DNA from: Phycisphaera sp. TMED24
GTDB lineage: Bacteria > Planctomycetota > Phycisphaerae > Phycisphaerales > SM1A02
Reading direction: 5' to 3'
DNA length: 64,000 nucleotides
Assembly (NCBI GenBank): GCA_002168105.2
Contig: NHCD02000016.1
Location: 68,784-132,783, forward strand
Both the position numbers and the translations under genes were made by a program. Shown here piece after piece: positions 45,067 through 55,031 of the stretch. Each line of letters starts with the position of its first letter. Position 1 is the first letter of the stretch. The notes under the pieces were generated by a model. It was not told the DNA's origin and did no database searches. It saw only the letters and a list, made by a program, of their open reading frames with translations.

Positions 45067-46137
45067 ATGTCGAGTGATCAGACCGATTGGACCAGCCGAA
45101 AGTTATTGAACTGGATGAGAGAGCGTTTCGAAGCTTCTGGCGTGGATGCCGCCAGAGTGGTGGCGGAGACGCTGCTGGCTGAGACGTTCGGTTGCAGCCG
45201 GCTCGATTTGCACATGCATCCCGATCGGCCAGCGGCTGGTGAGGAACGTGATCGATTGCGGGACCAGGTCCGCCGTATTTTGTCCGGTGAACCACTGCAC
45301 TACGTTACTGGACGGGCCCATTTCTGGCATGGATCTTTCTCCGTACGGCCCTGCACTCAGATTCCTCAGCCCTGTACAGAACTCTTGGTCTCTCACACCC
45401 TTGGTTTGCTCTCGAGTCGTGGCCAGAAGGTGGGCCACGGACGAAGGGCTGTTGACAGTCTTTCGGTGCTTGACCACCCAATTGATGACCATCCCCCAGC
45501 CCCAGCGAATCCAGCGTCCTCTGCGACGTCAGGTCTTGCCTCGTTTGATGTAGATCCTGGTGGGCAAAGCCAGACGTCCCCTGGCCCCGCTTCAGATCGT
45601 CCGATCCATATCCTTGAACTCGGTGTGGGCAGTGGTGCCGTGATCGTGTCTTTTCTTCATTCGCTTCCATCTGCGGTTGGTGTCGCCGTTGATGTGGAAG
45701 ACGAATGCCTCGCCTTGACACGGGAGAACGCCACTTCCCATGGTGTGGTCGATCGGATCACGCTTCAACAGCATGACGTGCGTACTCCCTTTGCCGGTGA
45801 GTTTGACGTTGTTGTTGGAAACCTTCCGTACATTCCAGATCACGAATGGCCTCAGTCCATTGATCCGGGTGTGCTGAACTTCACCCCAGAAAGAGCTCTA
45901 CGGGGTGGTGATGATGGATTGATCATCATTCGCCCGCTGCTTGGTTGGGTCGGCCAAGCCATGCGACAAGATGGCATTCTTGGTCTCGAGCACGCAGCGT
46001 GCAGTGGTAGCGCCGTGGCGCAACTCTTCGAACAGGCTGGCTTCAGGGATGTTGAATCCATCGTGGATGAGGACGGATTTCCGCGGGCCACGTTTGGAGT
46101 CTGGCCTGGGGATGGCCACTTAGGCGTTGAACGCTGA
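45067..46137 (+). CDS. prmC: PrmC/HemK-like glutamine methyltransferase, divergent
   Basis: Family role: methylates the Gln of the GGQ motif in release factors. 356 residues, longer than the usual 280-290 because of an approximately 60-residue insertion before the SAM domain (DHPPAPANPASSATSGLASF). The N-terminal helical domain ends in GEPLHYVTGRAHFWHGSFSV. Key motifs are altered: PQPCTELLV for PRPETELLV, ELGVGSGAV for the SAM loop, and GNLPYIP instead of the catalytic NPPY. A TAGCCT box lies 9 nt before the ATG. prfA is not adjacent. Assignment to the family is firm; activity is uncertain. Confidence 0.78.
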   Translation: MSSDQTDWTSRKLLNWMRERFEASGVDAARVVAETLLAETFGCSRLDLHMHPDRPAAGEERDRLRDQVRRILSGEPLHYVTGRAHFWHGSFSVRPCTQIPQPCTELLVSHTLGLLSSRGQKVGHGRRAVDSLSVLDHPIDDHPPAPANPASSATSGLASFDVDPGGQSQTSPGPASDRPIHILELGVGSGAVIVSFLHSLPSAVGVAVDVEDECLALTRENATSHGVVDRITLQQHDVRTPFAGEFDVVVGNLPYIPDHEWPQSIDPGVLNFTPERALRGGDDGLIIIRPLLGWVGQAMRQDGILGLEHAACSGSAVAQLFEQAGFRDVESIVDEDGFPRATFGVWPGDGHLGVER

Positions 46138-47406
46138 CTTCAATACTTCAAAGAGCCGTGGTACTGGAATTGGTTTGAACAATACCGCGTGCATGCCTTC
46201 TTCCGTCGCGCGAAGAATGGAGTGCGATGGGTCGTAGCCGAAGCCCGTCATCAAGACCACGGGAAGCTGAGGTTCAAGATCTCGGACGCCTCGGAAAACT
46301 TCGTAGCCATTCCGGTCCGGCATGCGAATATCCGTGATCACCAAATCAGGGCATTGGCCTCTGGCGTGGCATTCCTCGAACGCGGTGATGGCTTCCGCTC
46401 CGCCATCACATGCTGTGACGGTGACACCATTGGCTTTCAGCAATTTGGTGAGGCCTTGAACGACGACGGCCTCATTGTCGGCCACCAAAATGTGGCGTCC
46501 TTGGAGATCTGGATCTGGCTGGGCAGGCCGGAGGTCCCGCTCGGTGGCCAGCACGGCTTTGGGGCCGGTGCCAGCGGCATCCATAGCTTCTCGGATTTCC
46601 GTGGCAATTGCTTTCACTTCTGGATGCATTTCCCCAACCGCCTCAAGCTTTTCGAGGGGGTGGGCAAGAGCGCCGCGGAAAGCACTTGCAGTTTGACGGT
46701 CCACCGCAGAACGCTCTCGAAGAACCAGCTCGATGAAGTGAAGCGCGGCAGCAACGTACCTGCCAAGAAGAAGTGCCTCAGACAGATCGGCTTCTGAAAA
46801 AGCGGCACGCTCGTGGGATTCGACGTTCAGGGTGCCCAGGATTCGAGTGCCCAGTTGCAGTGGCAGTGTCATCGTAGATTGAGCCCCCTCGAGACCGGGG
46901 AGATACTCATCGTCACTGTCGGCCTGCCGAGTGAGGACACACTGACCCGTTGCCGCGACGCGACCGGTAATGCCGTTGCCTCTGGCGGCAGCAAAAATAG
47001 ATTCGCCTATTCGAAGGGGGGCCAAGTTGTGACTGACAAACAATTCCAGTTGTTTTGTTTCCGGATGGAGCAGGCGAACTTCCCAACTGTCCCACTGAAA
47101 CAGCGATTCAATCGCTGAATGGATCCGACGATCTAGGATTTTGAGGCGGCCGGCGATGGTGTCGCCTTCATGGCCTGGTTCGTCGAGTTCCAGGATGCCC
47201 GCGGAGAACTCATGCACTTCGCGGAGTCGAGTGAGTGCGATTCTCTCCGGGCCCAAATCCCATTGGGTGAATGGTGCCGACTGATCTAGATGGGGCCGGG
47301 ATTCCGTGATCACCTCAAAGTGTTTCAGCAAAAATTGCCGAACGACATCAGGAAGGCGTTCAGCCTCGGTGATGCGTAGGGGAGGTTTGGCTTGGTGCCC
47401 TGACAT
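46120..47406 (-). CDS. GAF-domain response regulator
   Basis: 428 residues. GAF domain about residues 85-225 (RIHSAIESLFQWDSWEVRLL, GNGITGRVAATGQCVL, TLPLQLGTRILGTLNVES), a helical linker, then a C-terminal receiver domain (ILVADNEAVVV, phospho-acceptor Asp in VITDIRMPDRNGYEV, LMTGFG, FKPIPVP). No DNA-binding or enzymatic output domain, so it probably signals by protein-protein contact. No histidine kinase is next to it. The 3' end overlaps prmC by 18 bp. A TACACT box is 10 nt before the ATG. Confidence 0.87.
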   Translation of the reverse strand: MSGHQAKPPLRITEAERLPDVVRQFLLKHFEVITESRPHLDQSAPFTQWDLGPERIALTRLREVHEFSAGILELDEPGHEGDTIAGRLKILDRRIHSAIESLFQWDSWEVRLLHPETKQLELFVSHNLAPLRIGESIFAAARGNGITGRVAATGQCVLTRQADSDDEYLPGLEGAQSTMTLPLQLGTRILGTLNVESHERAAFSEADLSEALLLGRYVAAALHFIELVLRERSAVDRQTASAFRGALAHPLEKLEAVGEMHPEVKAIATEIREAMDAAGTGPKAVLATERDLRPAQPDPDLQGRHILVADNEAVVVQGLTKLLKANGVTVTACDGGAEAITAFEECHARGQCPDLVITDIRMPDRNGYEVFRGVRDLEPQLPVVLMTGFGYDPSHSILRATEEGMHAVLFKPIPVPRLFEVLKSAFNA

Positions 47407-47447
47407 GCGTTCTCGAAGTGTACGCGTCCCGGTATCAATCTCGCTCG

Positions 47448-47453
47448 TAGAAT
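47448..47453 (+). promoter_or_regulatory. -10-like box of the GldA-type operon (leaderless type)
   Basis: TAGAAT, 6 nt before the ATG at 47460, no Shine-Dalgarno. The divergent GAF-REC promoter lies in the same 53-bp space. Confidence 0.45.
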
Positions 47454-47459
47454 TGGGGC

Positions 47460-48173
47460 ATGGATGCGGCTTCTGTCACCAAAGTTCACAAATCCTTTGG
47501 GTCAAGGGTCGCCCTGCGCGATGTTTCTCTCCAGCTGCCGAAGTGCGGGGTTGTTGGGCTGCTTGGCCCAAATGGCGCTGGGAAGAGCACGGTGATTCGT
47601 ATGTTGGCTGGAGTCCTCCAGCCAGATTCTGGGACGGTCCTCGTCGGGGGGAAGCCTCCCTCTCAAGTCGATGTTCGCGCGCGGATTGGTTGGCTTCCTG
47701 AGCACAACCCACTTCCACTTCATAGGACGGTCCAAGATTGGGTTGTCGAGGCATGCAAGTCACGAGGAGGGGCGAGGAAGCAAGCGTTTGACGCTTTGGA
47801 CCGATGTGACCTTGCCTTGCATGCGAATCGTCCCATTGGCGCTCTCAGCAAAGGTTGGCGACAATTGGTGGGTCTCTCTGCGGCGGTTGCCCATGAGCCT
47901 GACGTTTTGATTCTCGATGAACCCTCAACAGGAATGGATCCCCTCCGTCGGCGATGGTTTCGTTCGTTGTTGCGTGAGTTGGGGGCAGAGCGTTCGGTGC
48001 TCTTGAGTTCTCATCTGCTGGACGAGGCCGAAAGAGTCTGTGATGAAGCGGTGCTGCTTTCCGAGGGCTCTGTTCGGGCTTCTGGTCCCCTCACGCATAT
48101 CCTCGCCCTCTCCGGGGGAGGTGATCTGGACGAAGCCTTTGTCCAAACGCTGATGCCAAAGGGGGCAAAATGA
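47460..48173 (+). CDS. ABC transporter ATP-binding protein, GldA type
   Basis: 237 residues. Walker A GLLGPNGAGKST, signature LSKGWRQLVGLS (the SKGxRQ variant of the GldA/NatA group), Walker B DVLILDEPSTGMDP, switch His in LLSSHLLDEAERVC. The gene overlaps the next by ATGA. With the next two genes it forms a complete transporter operon like the gliding-associated GldAFG set, which also occurs widely in non-gliding bacteria with unknown cargo. Confidence 0.93.
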   Translation: MDAASVTKVHKSFGSRVALRDVSLQLPKCGVVGLLGPNGAGKSTVIRMLAGVLQPDSGTVLVGGKPPSQVDVRARIGWLPEHNPLPLHRTVQDWVVEACKSRGGARKQAFDALDRCDLALHANRPIGALSKGWRQLVGLSAAVAHEPDVLILDEPSTGMDPLRRRWFRSLLRELGAERSVLLSSHLLDEAERVCDEAVLLSEGSVRASGPLTHILALSGGGDLDEAFVQTLMPKGAK

Positions 48174-50632
48174 ACTCCATTCGCACTGGCGTTCGAGAGG
48201 GCATCATGGCTGCACGGTCTCCGGGCATGCTGCTTGGGGCAGCCTCCTTCGCCTTGCTGTGGGGATTGGGCTGGTGGTTGGCGGCACCTGCCGTTGACGC
48301 AGGATTTGCCAATGGAGCTCCAGCTGATACCGCCGGAGTCATCCAACTTTGGACGCTCACCGCAGCAGTTCTTGTCCCCATGCTGGTCATGCGAACTGTC
48401 CTGGAGCCCGACCGAACGGGGCTGATTGAGTGGCGGCTGTCAGGCCCGGTTCGTCCCATCGGTCTGGTTGTCTCGATGCTGCTGACCACAAGCATTGCGT
48501 TATCTCTGTTTGTCTTGCCGATCCTTCCCATCATCGGAGTCTCCCTCCTTCATGATGCCTCGGTGGTCACCATGTTGGGGCAGGCGGTGGTGTCGGTGCT
48601 GCTGCTTCTAACCTGGGCTGCGGTCGTGATCTCCACAACTGTCTGGCTTCGCTCGACGTTCTTGACTCTGCTCTTTACGTTGATGGTGCCAGCCCTTGCT
48701 CTTGGGGCAGTTGCCGCTCTTCCTTTGCTGGCGGATCGGGTTGATGACGCCGGATTGGGCTGGCTGAGCTCCGCTCTCTCGCGATTGGCTCGTCAGCTGG
48801 CCAGCAACCATCCATTGCGATTGTCACAGGGGCTGTTGGATGGTCAACTGGAGTGGTCATCCCTTCTCAATGTTGGCTTTTTGGCAGCATTGTCTCTCTT
48901 TGCTGCTTCAGAGGGTCTTCGATTGCGAGCCTTTGCCGGCAAGGTCGGATTGCGACGCCACGCTGCGGTGCGAATTTTTGGAGTGACGGTGCTGGCGATG
49001 GTCGTGTTCAGCGGTTCCAATCGGAATATTTCTGGATCGCTTGATCTCACCCCCCGAAGTCGTGCTCTCCCTTCACCGAGATTGATCGAATCCATGTCCT
49101 CGCTCCCCGAGGGGTCGACGATCTTTTTGACTCTGAACGGCGATCAAGTTCCACCAGATGATTTCCGATTCGCCAGACGCATTCTGCAACGTGCGGCAAT
49201 GAAGAGTTCGATCGAGACCGTGTGCGTTGACTTGTCGGCTCTTCGACGCGGAGAAATCTCCAGCCAGCAGATCGCCGATTGGCAAAATCGGTTTTCAGCA
49301 GCCACTTTTTCCCCAAACCAGATCAGAGGCGCTATTGCCTATCTCGAAGATCAATCTGGCTTCTTGGATCCCTCTGAACATGCCGATGTCATCGTTGGTG
49401 TTCGCGAATCGTTACGCCGGGTGCAAGCGGGACTCCAAAGAGGGGTGTTGCCAGATCTGGGTTCAATCGCCCGTCAGCTCAGTGTTGCCCTTCAGCAATT
49501 GTCGGACGCTCAAGCCGAATCTACTGCATCGGATGAATCTATGCGTATGGCCAGAGCACTGATGCTGCTTGCTGACGAAGATCAATTTGTCGCCGCAAAA
49601 TTGTTTTCAGGAAATGGGGGGATGGCTTTGATTCGTGAGGGTGAGATCCAAGCGTTCCGTCCGGCCGCTTCATTCCTGGTGCAATTTAAAGCTCAAACTC
49701 CACTTCGAAGTGAGTCAGCCTTCAGCCAAGCGATGGAGGCATTCGTTGGGGTGAAACCACCACTCGTCTCAATCATGGCTCCGAGTGGCGCTCAAGACCT
49801 CGTTCAGAGCGTGGGGTATGAGCTGCAGCTGCGAGGCTTGCGTGTCCTTCCCTTTGAAGACAACAACCCAGATTGTGTCCTTTTGGTTCTGGCGGACCCT
49901 CCACCAGCGGTTGAGTCCGACCCAACGGGCTTTGCTTTTGTTCGGGAAGTTGCCAACGCCATTGAGGATCCGACTCAAGACGTTGTTCTTTGTGTTGGCC
50001 CCTCGGTCCGTGCACGCTACGGATTGGATTCCCCATGGGAGGAGCTTCTGTCTGGCATTGGTCTTGACGTTGCATTGAAATCAGCACTCGGTGAATCGGT
50101 GACCCGCCGCAGTAAGCGTCAGACGGATCTTCTTGTGCGGCCAGACTGGAGATCCGCGGATCCAGTGTCGGCTTCTATTGGCGGCTTGCCAATCGCCTTC
50201 CCCCTCGCCGTTGATCTGGGTTCCGAAGGATCATGTTTTCAATGGCTGCCTTCTTCCCGTCGGGGCCGAGTTTCGAATTGGACCTCACCAGAAGCGCAGG
50301 TCGAAGAGACGTTTGACGCTATGGGGTTGGTGCGTTTGATTGACGACGGTGGCCGCCGCCTCGCCGTTGTTGGTTCCGCTCGTTGGCTCTCTCCCTCTTT
50401 AAAATCGAACCCAACTTCCTTCAACGCGAGCTCTGGAAACCACGAACTCGCTTCGTCGCTGCTTCGCTGGGCCTCGGGGCAAGATGCACTCGGCAAAGGG
50501 CCCAACGCTGCCCTTGGGCGTTTTCAGCCTTCCGCTTTCGAGCGTTTGATTTGGATGATTATCGTGGTGGGCCTTATCCCTCTGGGACTTGCCCTTGCTG
50601 GATGTTGCTCGGCCTGGAGGCGTTCCTCATGA
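48170..50632 (+). CDS. GldF/GldG-fusion ABC transporter permease with extracytoplasmic domain
   Basis: 820 residues. N-terminal ABC-2 permease of six to seven membrane segments (up to about residue 290: MLLGAASFALLWGLGWWLAA, PVRPIGLVVSMLLTTSIAL, AVRIFGVTVLAMVVFSG), then a large soluble GldG/ABC_transp_aux-like domain (SLPEGSTIFLTLNGDQVPPDD..., DCVLLVLADPP) and a final membrane segment (RLIWMIIVVGLIPLGLALAG). In classic systems GldF and GldG are separate; here they are one protein. It overlaps both neighbours by ATGA, so stoichiometric expression is expected. Confidence 0.82.
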   Translation: MNSIRTGVREGIMAARSPGMLLGAASFALLWGLGWWLAAPAVDAGFANGAPADTAGVIQLWTLTAAVLVPMLVMRTVLEPDRTGLIEWRLSGPVRPIGLVVSMLLTTSIALSLFVLPILPIIGVSLLHDASVVTMLGQAVVSVLLLLTWAAVVISTTVWLRSTFLTLLFTLMVPALALGAVAALPLLADRVDDAGLGWLSSALSRLARQLASNHPLRLSQGLLDGQLEWSSLLNVGFLAALSLFAASEGLRLRAFAGKVGLRRHAAVRIFGVTVLAMVVFSGSNRNISGSLDLTPRSRALPSPRLIESMSSLPEGSTIFLTLNGDQVPPDDFRFARRILQRAAMKSSIETVCVDLSALRRGEISSQQIADWQNRFSAATFSPNQIRGAIAYLEDQSGFLDPSEHADVIVGVRESLRRVQAGLQRGVLPDLGSIARQLSVALQQLSDAQAESTASDESMRMARALMLLADEDQFVAAKLFSGNGGMALIREGEIQAFRPAASFLVQFKAQTPLRSESAFSQAMEAFVGVKPPLVSIMAPSGAQDLVQSVGYELQLRGLRVLPFEDNNPDCVLLVLADPPPAVESDPTGFAFVREVANAIEDPTQDVVLCVGPSVRARYGLDSPWEELLSGIGLDVALKSALGESVTRRSKRQTDLLVRPDWRSADPVSASIGGLPIAFPLAVDLGSEGSCFQWLPSSRRGRVSNWTSPEAQVEETFDAMGLVRLIDDGGRRLAVVGSARWLSPSLKSNPTSFNASSGNHELASSLLRWASGQDALGKGPNAALGRFQPSAFERLIWMIIVVGLIPLGLALAGCCSAWRRSS

Positions 50633-51837
50633 GTTGGCGTGTGACTGCATTTGTCCTCTTTGTTGCCGCGGCTTTGTTGGCGTGGTCCTCTTGGGGCCGC
50701 CCGCTTGAACTTCTAAATGCGGGACAAATCCACCTTGGCGGTTACTCCCAGATCGAAGTGCTCGGGACTTCCGGCTGGTCAATGTCGAAGCAGCGGGGGT
50801 GGATTTCTACCACACCGAATCGTGGCCGGCTGTCAAATGCGCAAGTTGAGCAATGGATTCGTCTTCTTGAGTCCGTTGAGCCGTGCCTTCCCCCCGAAGC
50901 GGAGCCGACACACACCCTTCGCTTTTCTGAATCCGAATCAGCGCCAAACATTGACGTTCCGGTTTGGTTTGACGTCGTAGGTCCGGTCAAAATTGAACTC
51001 GAAGAAGTTTGGTATTCCGTAAGTTCAGAAGTTGCCGAGCCCATCCGATTTGGGCTTGCACCGTTCCGTTCACTCCAAATTCTTCCTCCTTCCTTTTCGC
51101 CCGCCGGGGTCAAAATCACTCTTGGCGACCGCACTTCGCTTGAACTGTCGAAAGCATCAACCTGGTCGGTTCGTGAGCCACTGTTGGCCCCAGCCGATGC
51201 CGGTGCCGTGCAGGCATGGCTCGAAGCCGTAGAGTTGAAATCAGCTTTGGCCATTCTCGGAGAAGTGCCTGAGGATGAAGCCGACCTCCTCGCGGGCTTG
51301 TTTCCGGTCGCAGCCGAACTCTCTTTGATTGGCACTCAATCTACCCCGACCAGATCCGTACGGTTTGGGAAGCGTTTGCCGGATGGATCCCGGCTCGCGC
51401 AAGTCCGTGGTGAAGACGTTGTCTTTGTTGTTGGCCCGGAAGACACCGCCTTCATGCTGCCGAACCCGACACGGTTCTTGATTCCCACCTGCACCACCCT
51501 CGTGCCTGAGCGTATTCACACCATTGCCGTTGGAGATCAAGCAGTACGCCGAAACGCCCTGACTGGACGCTTTGACTCTGTTGGAGATCGCTTGCTTGAC
51601 CTGCTGACCTTGACCCCTGCCAGCAACTTTGCATTGGCGGCGACGCTTGCGGATGGTGTCGTGTTCCAGGCGTTTGACCGATCGGGGGGCATGTTGTTCT
51701 CCGGCCACATCCAAATTGATGGTGCTCAGGTGGCGGTGTGGAGCGAGGGCCTCGCCCGGATCGTGCCGCTGGGTGATGAATTGATCAGTTGGATTCGATC
51801 GGCAGTCGATACAAATGATCAGGGCCAAAGCTCGTAG
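50629..51837 (+). CDS. DUF4340-like membrane-anchored protein
   Basis: 402 residues from MSWRVTAFVLFVAAALLAW, a membrane anchor; the track ORF begins too early. The extracytoplasmic part has repeated beta-rich units (LQILPPSFSPAGVKITLGD, WSVREPLLAPADAGAVQAWLEAVELKSAL) matching the DUF4340 layout that accompanies GldG-type transporters in many bacteria. It probably forms the periplasmic part of the transporter complex. The last 53 bp overlap convergent ribD. Confidence 0.72.
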   Translation: MSWRVTAFVLFVAAALLAWSSWGRPLELLNAGQIHLGGYSQIEVLGTSGWSMSKQRGWISTTPNRGRLSNAQVEQWIRLLESVEPCLPPEAEPTHTLRFSESESAPNIDVPVWFDVVGPVKIELEEVWYSVSSEVAEPIRFGLAPFRSLQILPPSFSPAGVKITLGDRTSLELSKASTWSVREPLLAPADAGAVQAWLEAVELKSALAILGEVPEDEADLLAGLFPVAAELSLIGTQSTPTRSVRFGKRLPDGSRLAQVRGEDVVFVVGPEDTAFMLPNPTRFLIPTCTTLVPERIHTIAVGDQAVRRNALTGRFDSVGDRLLDLLTLTPASNFALAATLADGVVFQAFDRSGGMLFSGHIQIDGAQVAVWSEGLARIVPLGDELISWIRSAVDTNDQGQSS

Positions 51838-52828
51838 CCGACCCCTGAGCATGAAGTCTGAGCCTCTCCTTTGGATCCGGGATCGGTGATTTGCCTGATC
51901 CATTCGGCATACCCACTGGCCCGACGAATACCCATGCCTCGTCTACCAGTCCTGCCTGCCAGTAGGCATGCAGCAGTGTCGGACCCGCTTCGAGAAGCAC
52001 AACCTGGACCCCCAACTGGGCCAGGGATGACAATTGTTCCTCTGGGGTGGGTGAAGTAAGCCGTGTCAGCTTCGCGTTCTTGCGGATGTTTGTGTCCCTA
52101 GGGATCGACTCATTGCGTGACGCGACGGCGACCAGTGGAGTCTGGCGACGTGGATACAACCTGGGGTCAAGGCGGCAGTCGTCGGCTCGAACCGTGCCCA
52201 GCCCAGTCAATATCGCGTCAACTCGGCCGCGGAGCCGGTGCACCTCTCGCCGTGAAGCAATACCTGTAATCCACCGGTCATGGTTTGGAGGAGGGCACAT
52301 GTGCCCCTCCTGGGTCTGTGCCCATTTGGCGATGACATGCGGGCGTCCCTTCCCACACCACGTGAGATGTGGGGCATTCAGCCGATCTGCGCCCTCATGG
52401 GGCGTGTGCTGCACATCAACACCATGATGTCGAAGGAAAGTAGCGCCCCCTTCGGCGGTGGGGTTCGAATCTTTGGTGGCGTAGACCACCCGGCGGACTC
52501 CGGACTTCAGAATTCGTTCTGAACATGGGGGGGTTCGTCCGTGGTGGTTGCATGGCTCGAGCGTGACAACCAACGTGCTTTTGGGGGCCCGACTTCCAGC
52601 TTGATTGAGGGCGACAACCTCAGCGTGAGGCTCCCCGGGCCGAATGTGTCTGCCTTCGCCAACGGCTTGACCGTTTTCGTCCAACACCACGCAGCCGACG
52701 GGCGGGTTGGGGCGGGCGGACACCCAGCTGCGAGCGCCCAGTCGTACCGCGCGATCCATGGCGGCTTCTTCAGAAACAAAAGCCACCCCGCGTGAGTGCG
52801 GGGCGGCGGCTTTATCTTCCTTTGGCAT
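51785..52828 (-). CDS. ribD: Bifunctional riboflavin deaminase/reductase
   Basis: Two steps of riboflavin synthesis. 347 residues. N-terminal deaminase: PHAEVVALNQAG (zinc His, Glu) and LEPCNHHGRTPPCSERIL (zinc Cys). C-terminal reductase: HVIAKWAQTQEGHM, RGRVDAILTGLGTVRADD, and VVLLEAGPTLLHAYWQAGLVDE. Full length. It is the last gene of the TPR-kdsB-RNase HII-like-fusA-ribD cluster, 5 bp after fusA; the other rib genes are not in the window. Confidence 0.94.
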   Translation of the reverse strand: MPKEDKAAAPHSRGVAFVSEEAAMDRAVRLGARSWVSARPNPPVGCVVLDENGQAVGEGRHIRPGEPHAEVVALNQAGSRAPKSTLVVTLEPCNHHGRTPPCSERILKSGVRRVVYATKDSNPTAEGGATFLRHHGVDVQHTPHEGADRLNAPHLTWCGKGRPHVIAKWAQTQEGHMCPPPNHDRWITGIASRREVHRLRGRVDAILTGLGTVRADDCRLDPRLYPRRQTPLVAVASRNESIPRDTNIRKNAKLTRLTSPTPEEQLSSLAQLGVQVVLLEAGPTLLHAYWQAGLVDEAWVFVGPVGMPNGSGKSPIPDPKERLRLHAQGSATSFGPDHLYRLPIESN

Positions 52829-52833
52829 GGACC

Positions 52834-54942
52834 TTAGGCCTTCAGGACGTCCTCGGCCAAACGCGGTGGAAGCATTCGGTACTCGAGTGGCTCCATTGAG
52901 CTGGAGGCTCGTCCCTGGGTGAGGCCACGAAGGGTCGAGGTGTAGCCAAACATCTCCGAGAGGGGGACCTCGGCGGTGATGATTCTGACGATTCCGCGGA
53001 GTTCGGAATCGACGATTTGGCCACGACGAGATGAGATGTCGCCAGAAACGGTGCCGAAGAAGTCTTCCGGGGTGGTGACGATGACCTTCATGATGGGTTC
53101 GAGCAGCCCGATGCCGGCTTCACCACAGGCCAATTTGAAGGCGAGTCGTCCAGCTTGCTCAAAAGCAACCTGGCTGGAGTCAACGTCGTGGTAAGAGCCA
53201 AACACCAGTTCGACGAAGACGTTGACCATGGGGTAGCCACCCAGAACGCCGCTCTTCGCAGTTTCTCGAACGCCATATTCCACACTTGGGATGTATTCCT
53301 TGGGGATCACGCCTTGTGAAATGGAGTCCTTGAAAGCAACGCCATCTTTCATGACAAGTCCAAGTTCTTCGGCTTCGGAAGGTGTCATTGGTTTCACAGT
53401 CAAGACGGCATCGCCGTATTGACCACGACCACCAGTTTGTTTGACAAACTTGCCTCGAACTTCATTTGCAGCGCCACTGAGTGATTCGCGATATGACACC
53501 TTGGGGGTGCCAACATTCACGCCAATTTTCATGTCACGGACCAGGCGGTTTTTGATGATTTCGAGGTGAAGTTCACCCATACCAGCAATGATGGTTTCAC
53601 CGGTCTCGTCGTTGTACTCGGACCGGAACGAGGGGTCTTCCCGGCGGATGGTGACCAATGCGTCGCCAAGCTTCTTTCGATCATCAGCGGTTTGCGGTTC
53701 AATGGACATCGAAATGACGGGGTCAGGGAAGTGCATCCGTTCCAGAATGATTGGATCCGCTTCCGAGCACAGCGTGTCCCCGGTCATCGAGTTTTTCAGT
53801 CCGACAACGGCGATGATTTGACCGGCTTCGCACGAGTCGAGTGCATCGCGGTCCTTTGCGTGCATCTCGAAGATTCGAGAGATGTTCTCTTTCTTGTTGT
53901 TGCCAGGGTTCAAGAGGCGTGAACCTCGCTCAAGGGTGCCCGAGTACACCCGCAGGTAGGTCAAGTCGCCATGGGTGTCGTTCACAATTTTGAAGACCAA
54001 TGCGGAGAATGGTGCGTCAGGGTTGTGAGGCCGGGTCAGTGCGACTTCCTCGTCCTTGGGGTCAGTGCCTTCGACATCGGGAACTTCGGTTGGATTGGGC
54101 AAATAGTCGATCACCCCATCGAGAACGCGTTGCACACCGATATTTTTGAGGGCCGATCCGCAGAAGACGGCGTAGCCCTCTTGTCCCAAGACAGCCTTCC
54201 GTACGGCCTTGCGGATGTCGGCTTCCGTGATTCCATCCTCATCTTCGAGGTATTTCTCCATCAAGTCATCGTCGAACTGCGAGGCTGTCTCAATCATTTC
54301 TGATCGGTACATGGTCGCGGACTCTTGGAGTTCATCCGGAATGTCACGTTCCTCAACCACTTCACCTTTATCGCCGGTGAAGAAGTAGGCTCGCATGGTG
54401 ATGAGGTCGACCATGCCCTCGAACGTGTCTCCAGCCCCGATTGGAATCTGGACTGGAATTGGAACCACACCGAGTCGCTCTTTGATCGAGTTGTAGGAAA
54501 AGTCGAAGTCAGCGCCGAGCTTGTCCATCTTGTTGATGAAGCAGATGCGGGGGACGCCGTATCGGTCGGCTTGTCGCCACACGGTTTCTGACTGAGCTTC
54601 GACGCCTTCTTTCCCGTCGAAGACCACCACTGCACCATCGAGGACCCGCATGGACCGTTCGACTTCAATCGTGAAGTCAACGTGGCCGGGGGTGTCGATG
54701 AGGTTCACGTGGTACTTCACATCATCCTTGGTCCAGAAGCAAGTGGTCGCTGCGGACTGGATCGTGATGCCGCGTTCTTGTTCTTCTTCAAGGAAGTCCA
54801 TGGTGGCGGTGCCTTCGTGCACTTCGCCGATCTTGTAGCTGCGTCCGGTGTAGTACAGAACACGCTCAGTCACGGTGGTTTTGCCCGCGTCAATGTGGGC
54901 GCAAATGCCGATGTTGCGGACTTTGCTCAGATCGAGTGCCAT
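52834..54942 (-). CDS. fusA: Elongation factor G
   Basis: GTPase that translocates the ribosome. 702 residues from [12 protein letters not shown], after an AAGGAT site; the longer ORF extends upstream. G1 [10 protein letters not shown]2 [10 protein letters not shown]3 DTPGHVDF, G4 NKMDKLG, G5 GSALKN, followed by domains II-V ([13 protein letters not shown] in domain IV). It is not in a str operon (rpsL-rpsG-fusA-tuf), so it is either a relocated or an additional EF-G copy. Confidence 0.95.
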   Translation of the reverse strand: MALDLSKVRNIGICAHIDAGKTTVTERVLYYTGRSYKIGEVHEGTATMDFLEEEQERGITIQSAATTCFWTKDDVKYHVNLIDTPGHVDFTIEVERSMRVLDGAVVVFDGKEGVEAQSETVWRQADRYGVPRICFINKMDKLGADFDFSYNSIKERLGVVPIPVQIPIGAGDTFEGMVDLITMRAYFFTGDKGEVVEERDIPDELQESATMYRSEMIETASQFDDDLMEKYLEDEDGITEADIRKAVRKAVLGQEGYAVFCGSALKNIGVQRVLDGVIDYLPNPTEVPDVEGTDPKDEEVALTRPHNPDAPFSALVFKIVNDTHGDLTYLRVYSGTLERGSRLLNPGNNKKENISRIFEMHAKDRDALDSCEAGQIIAVVGLKNSMTGDTLCSEADPIILERMHFPDPVISMSIEPQTADDRKKLGDALVTIRREDPSFRSEYNDETGETIIAGMGELHLEIIKNRLVRDMKIGVNVGTPKVSYRESLSGAANEVRGKFVKQTGGRGQYGDAVLTVKPMTPSEAEELGLVMKDGVAFKDSISQGVIPKEYIPSVEYGVRETAKSGVLGGYPMVNVFVELVFGSYHDVDSSQVAFEQAGRLAFKLACGEAGIGLLEPIMKVIVTTPEDFFGTVSGDISSRRGQIVDSELRGIVRIITAEVPLSEMFGYTSTLRGLTQGRASSSMEPLEYRMLPPRLAEDVLKA

Positions 54943-55031
54943 GGATGTGATCCTTGGTAATGAAGTCAGAAAAGAGGAACCAGAACGGCGTTCCGGCGAA
55001 CCGAAGATTCTAGCGGAACTCGGCGAAGGAT

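Noticed and set aside
52834-54942. fusA as part of a str operon
   Set aside because: No rpsL, rpsG or tuf neighbours; it lies between an RNase HII-like gene and ribD.
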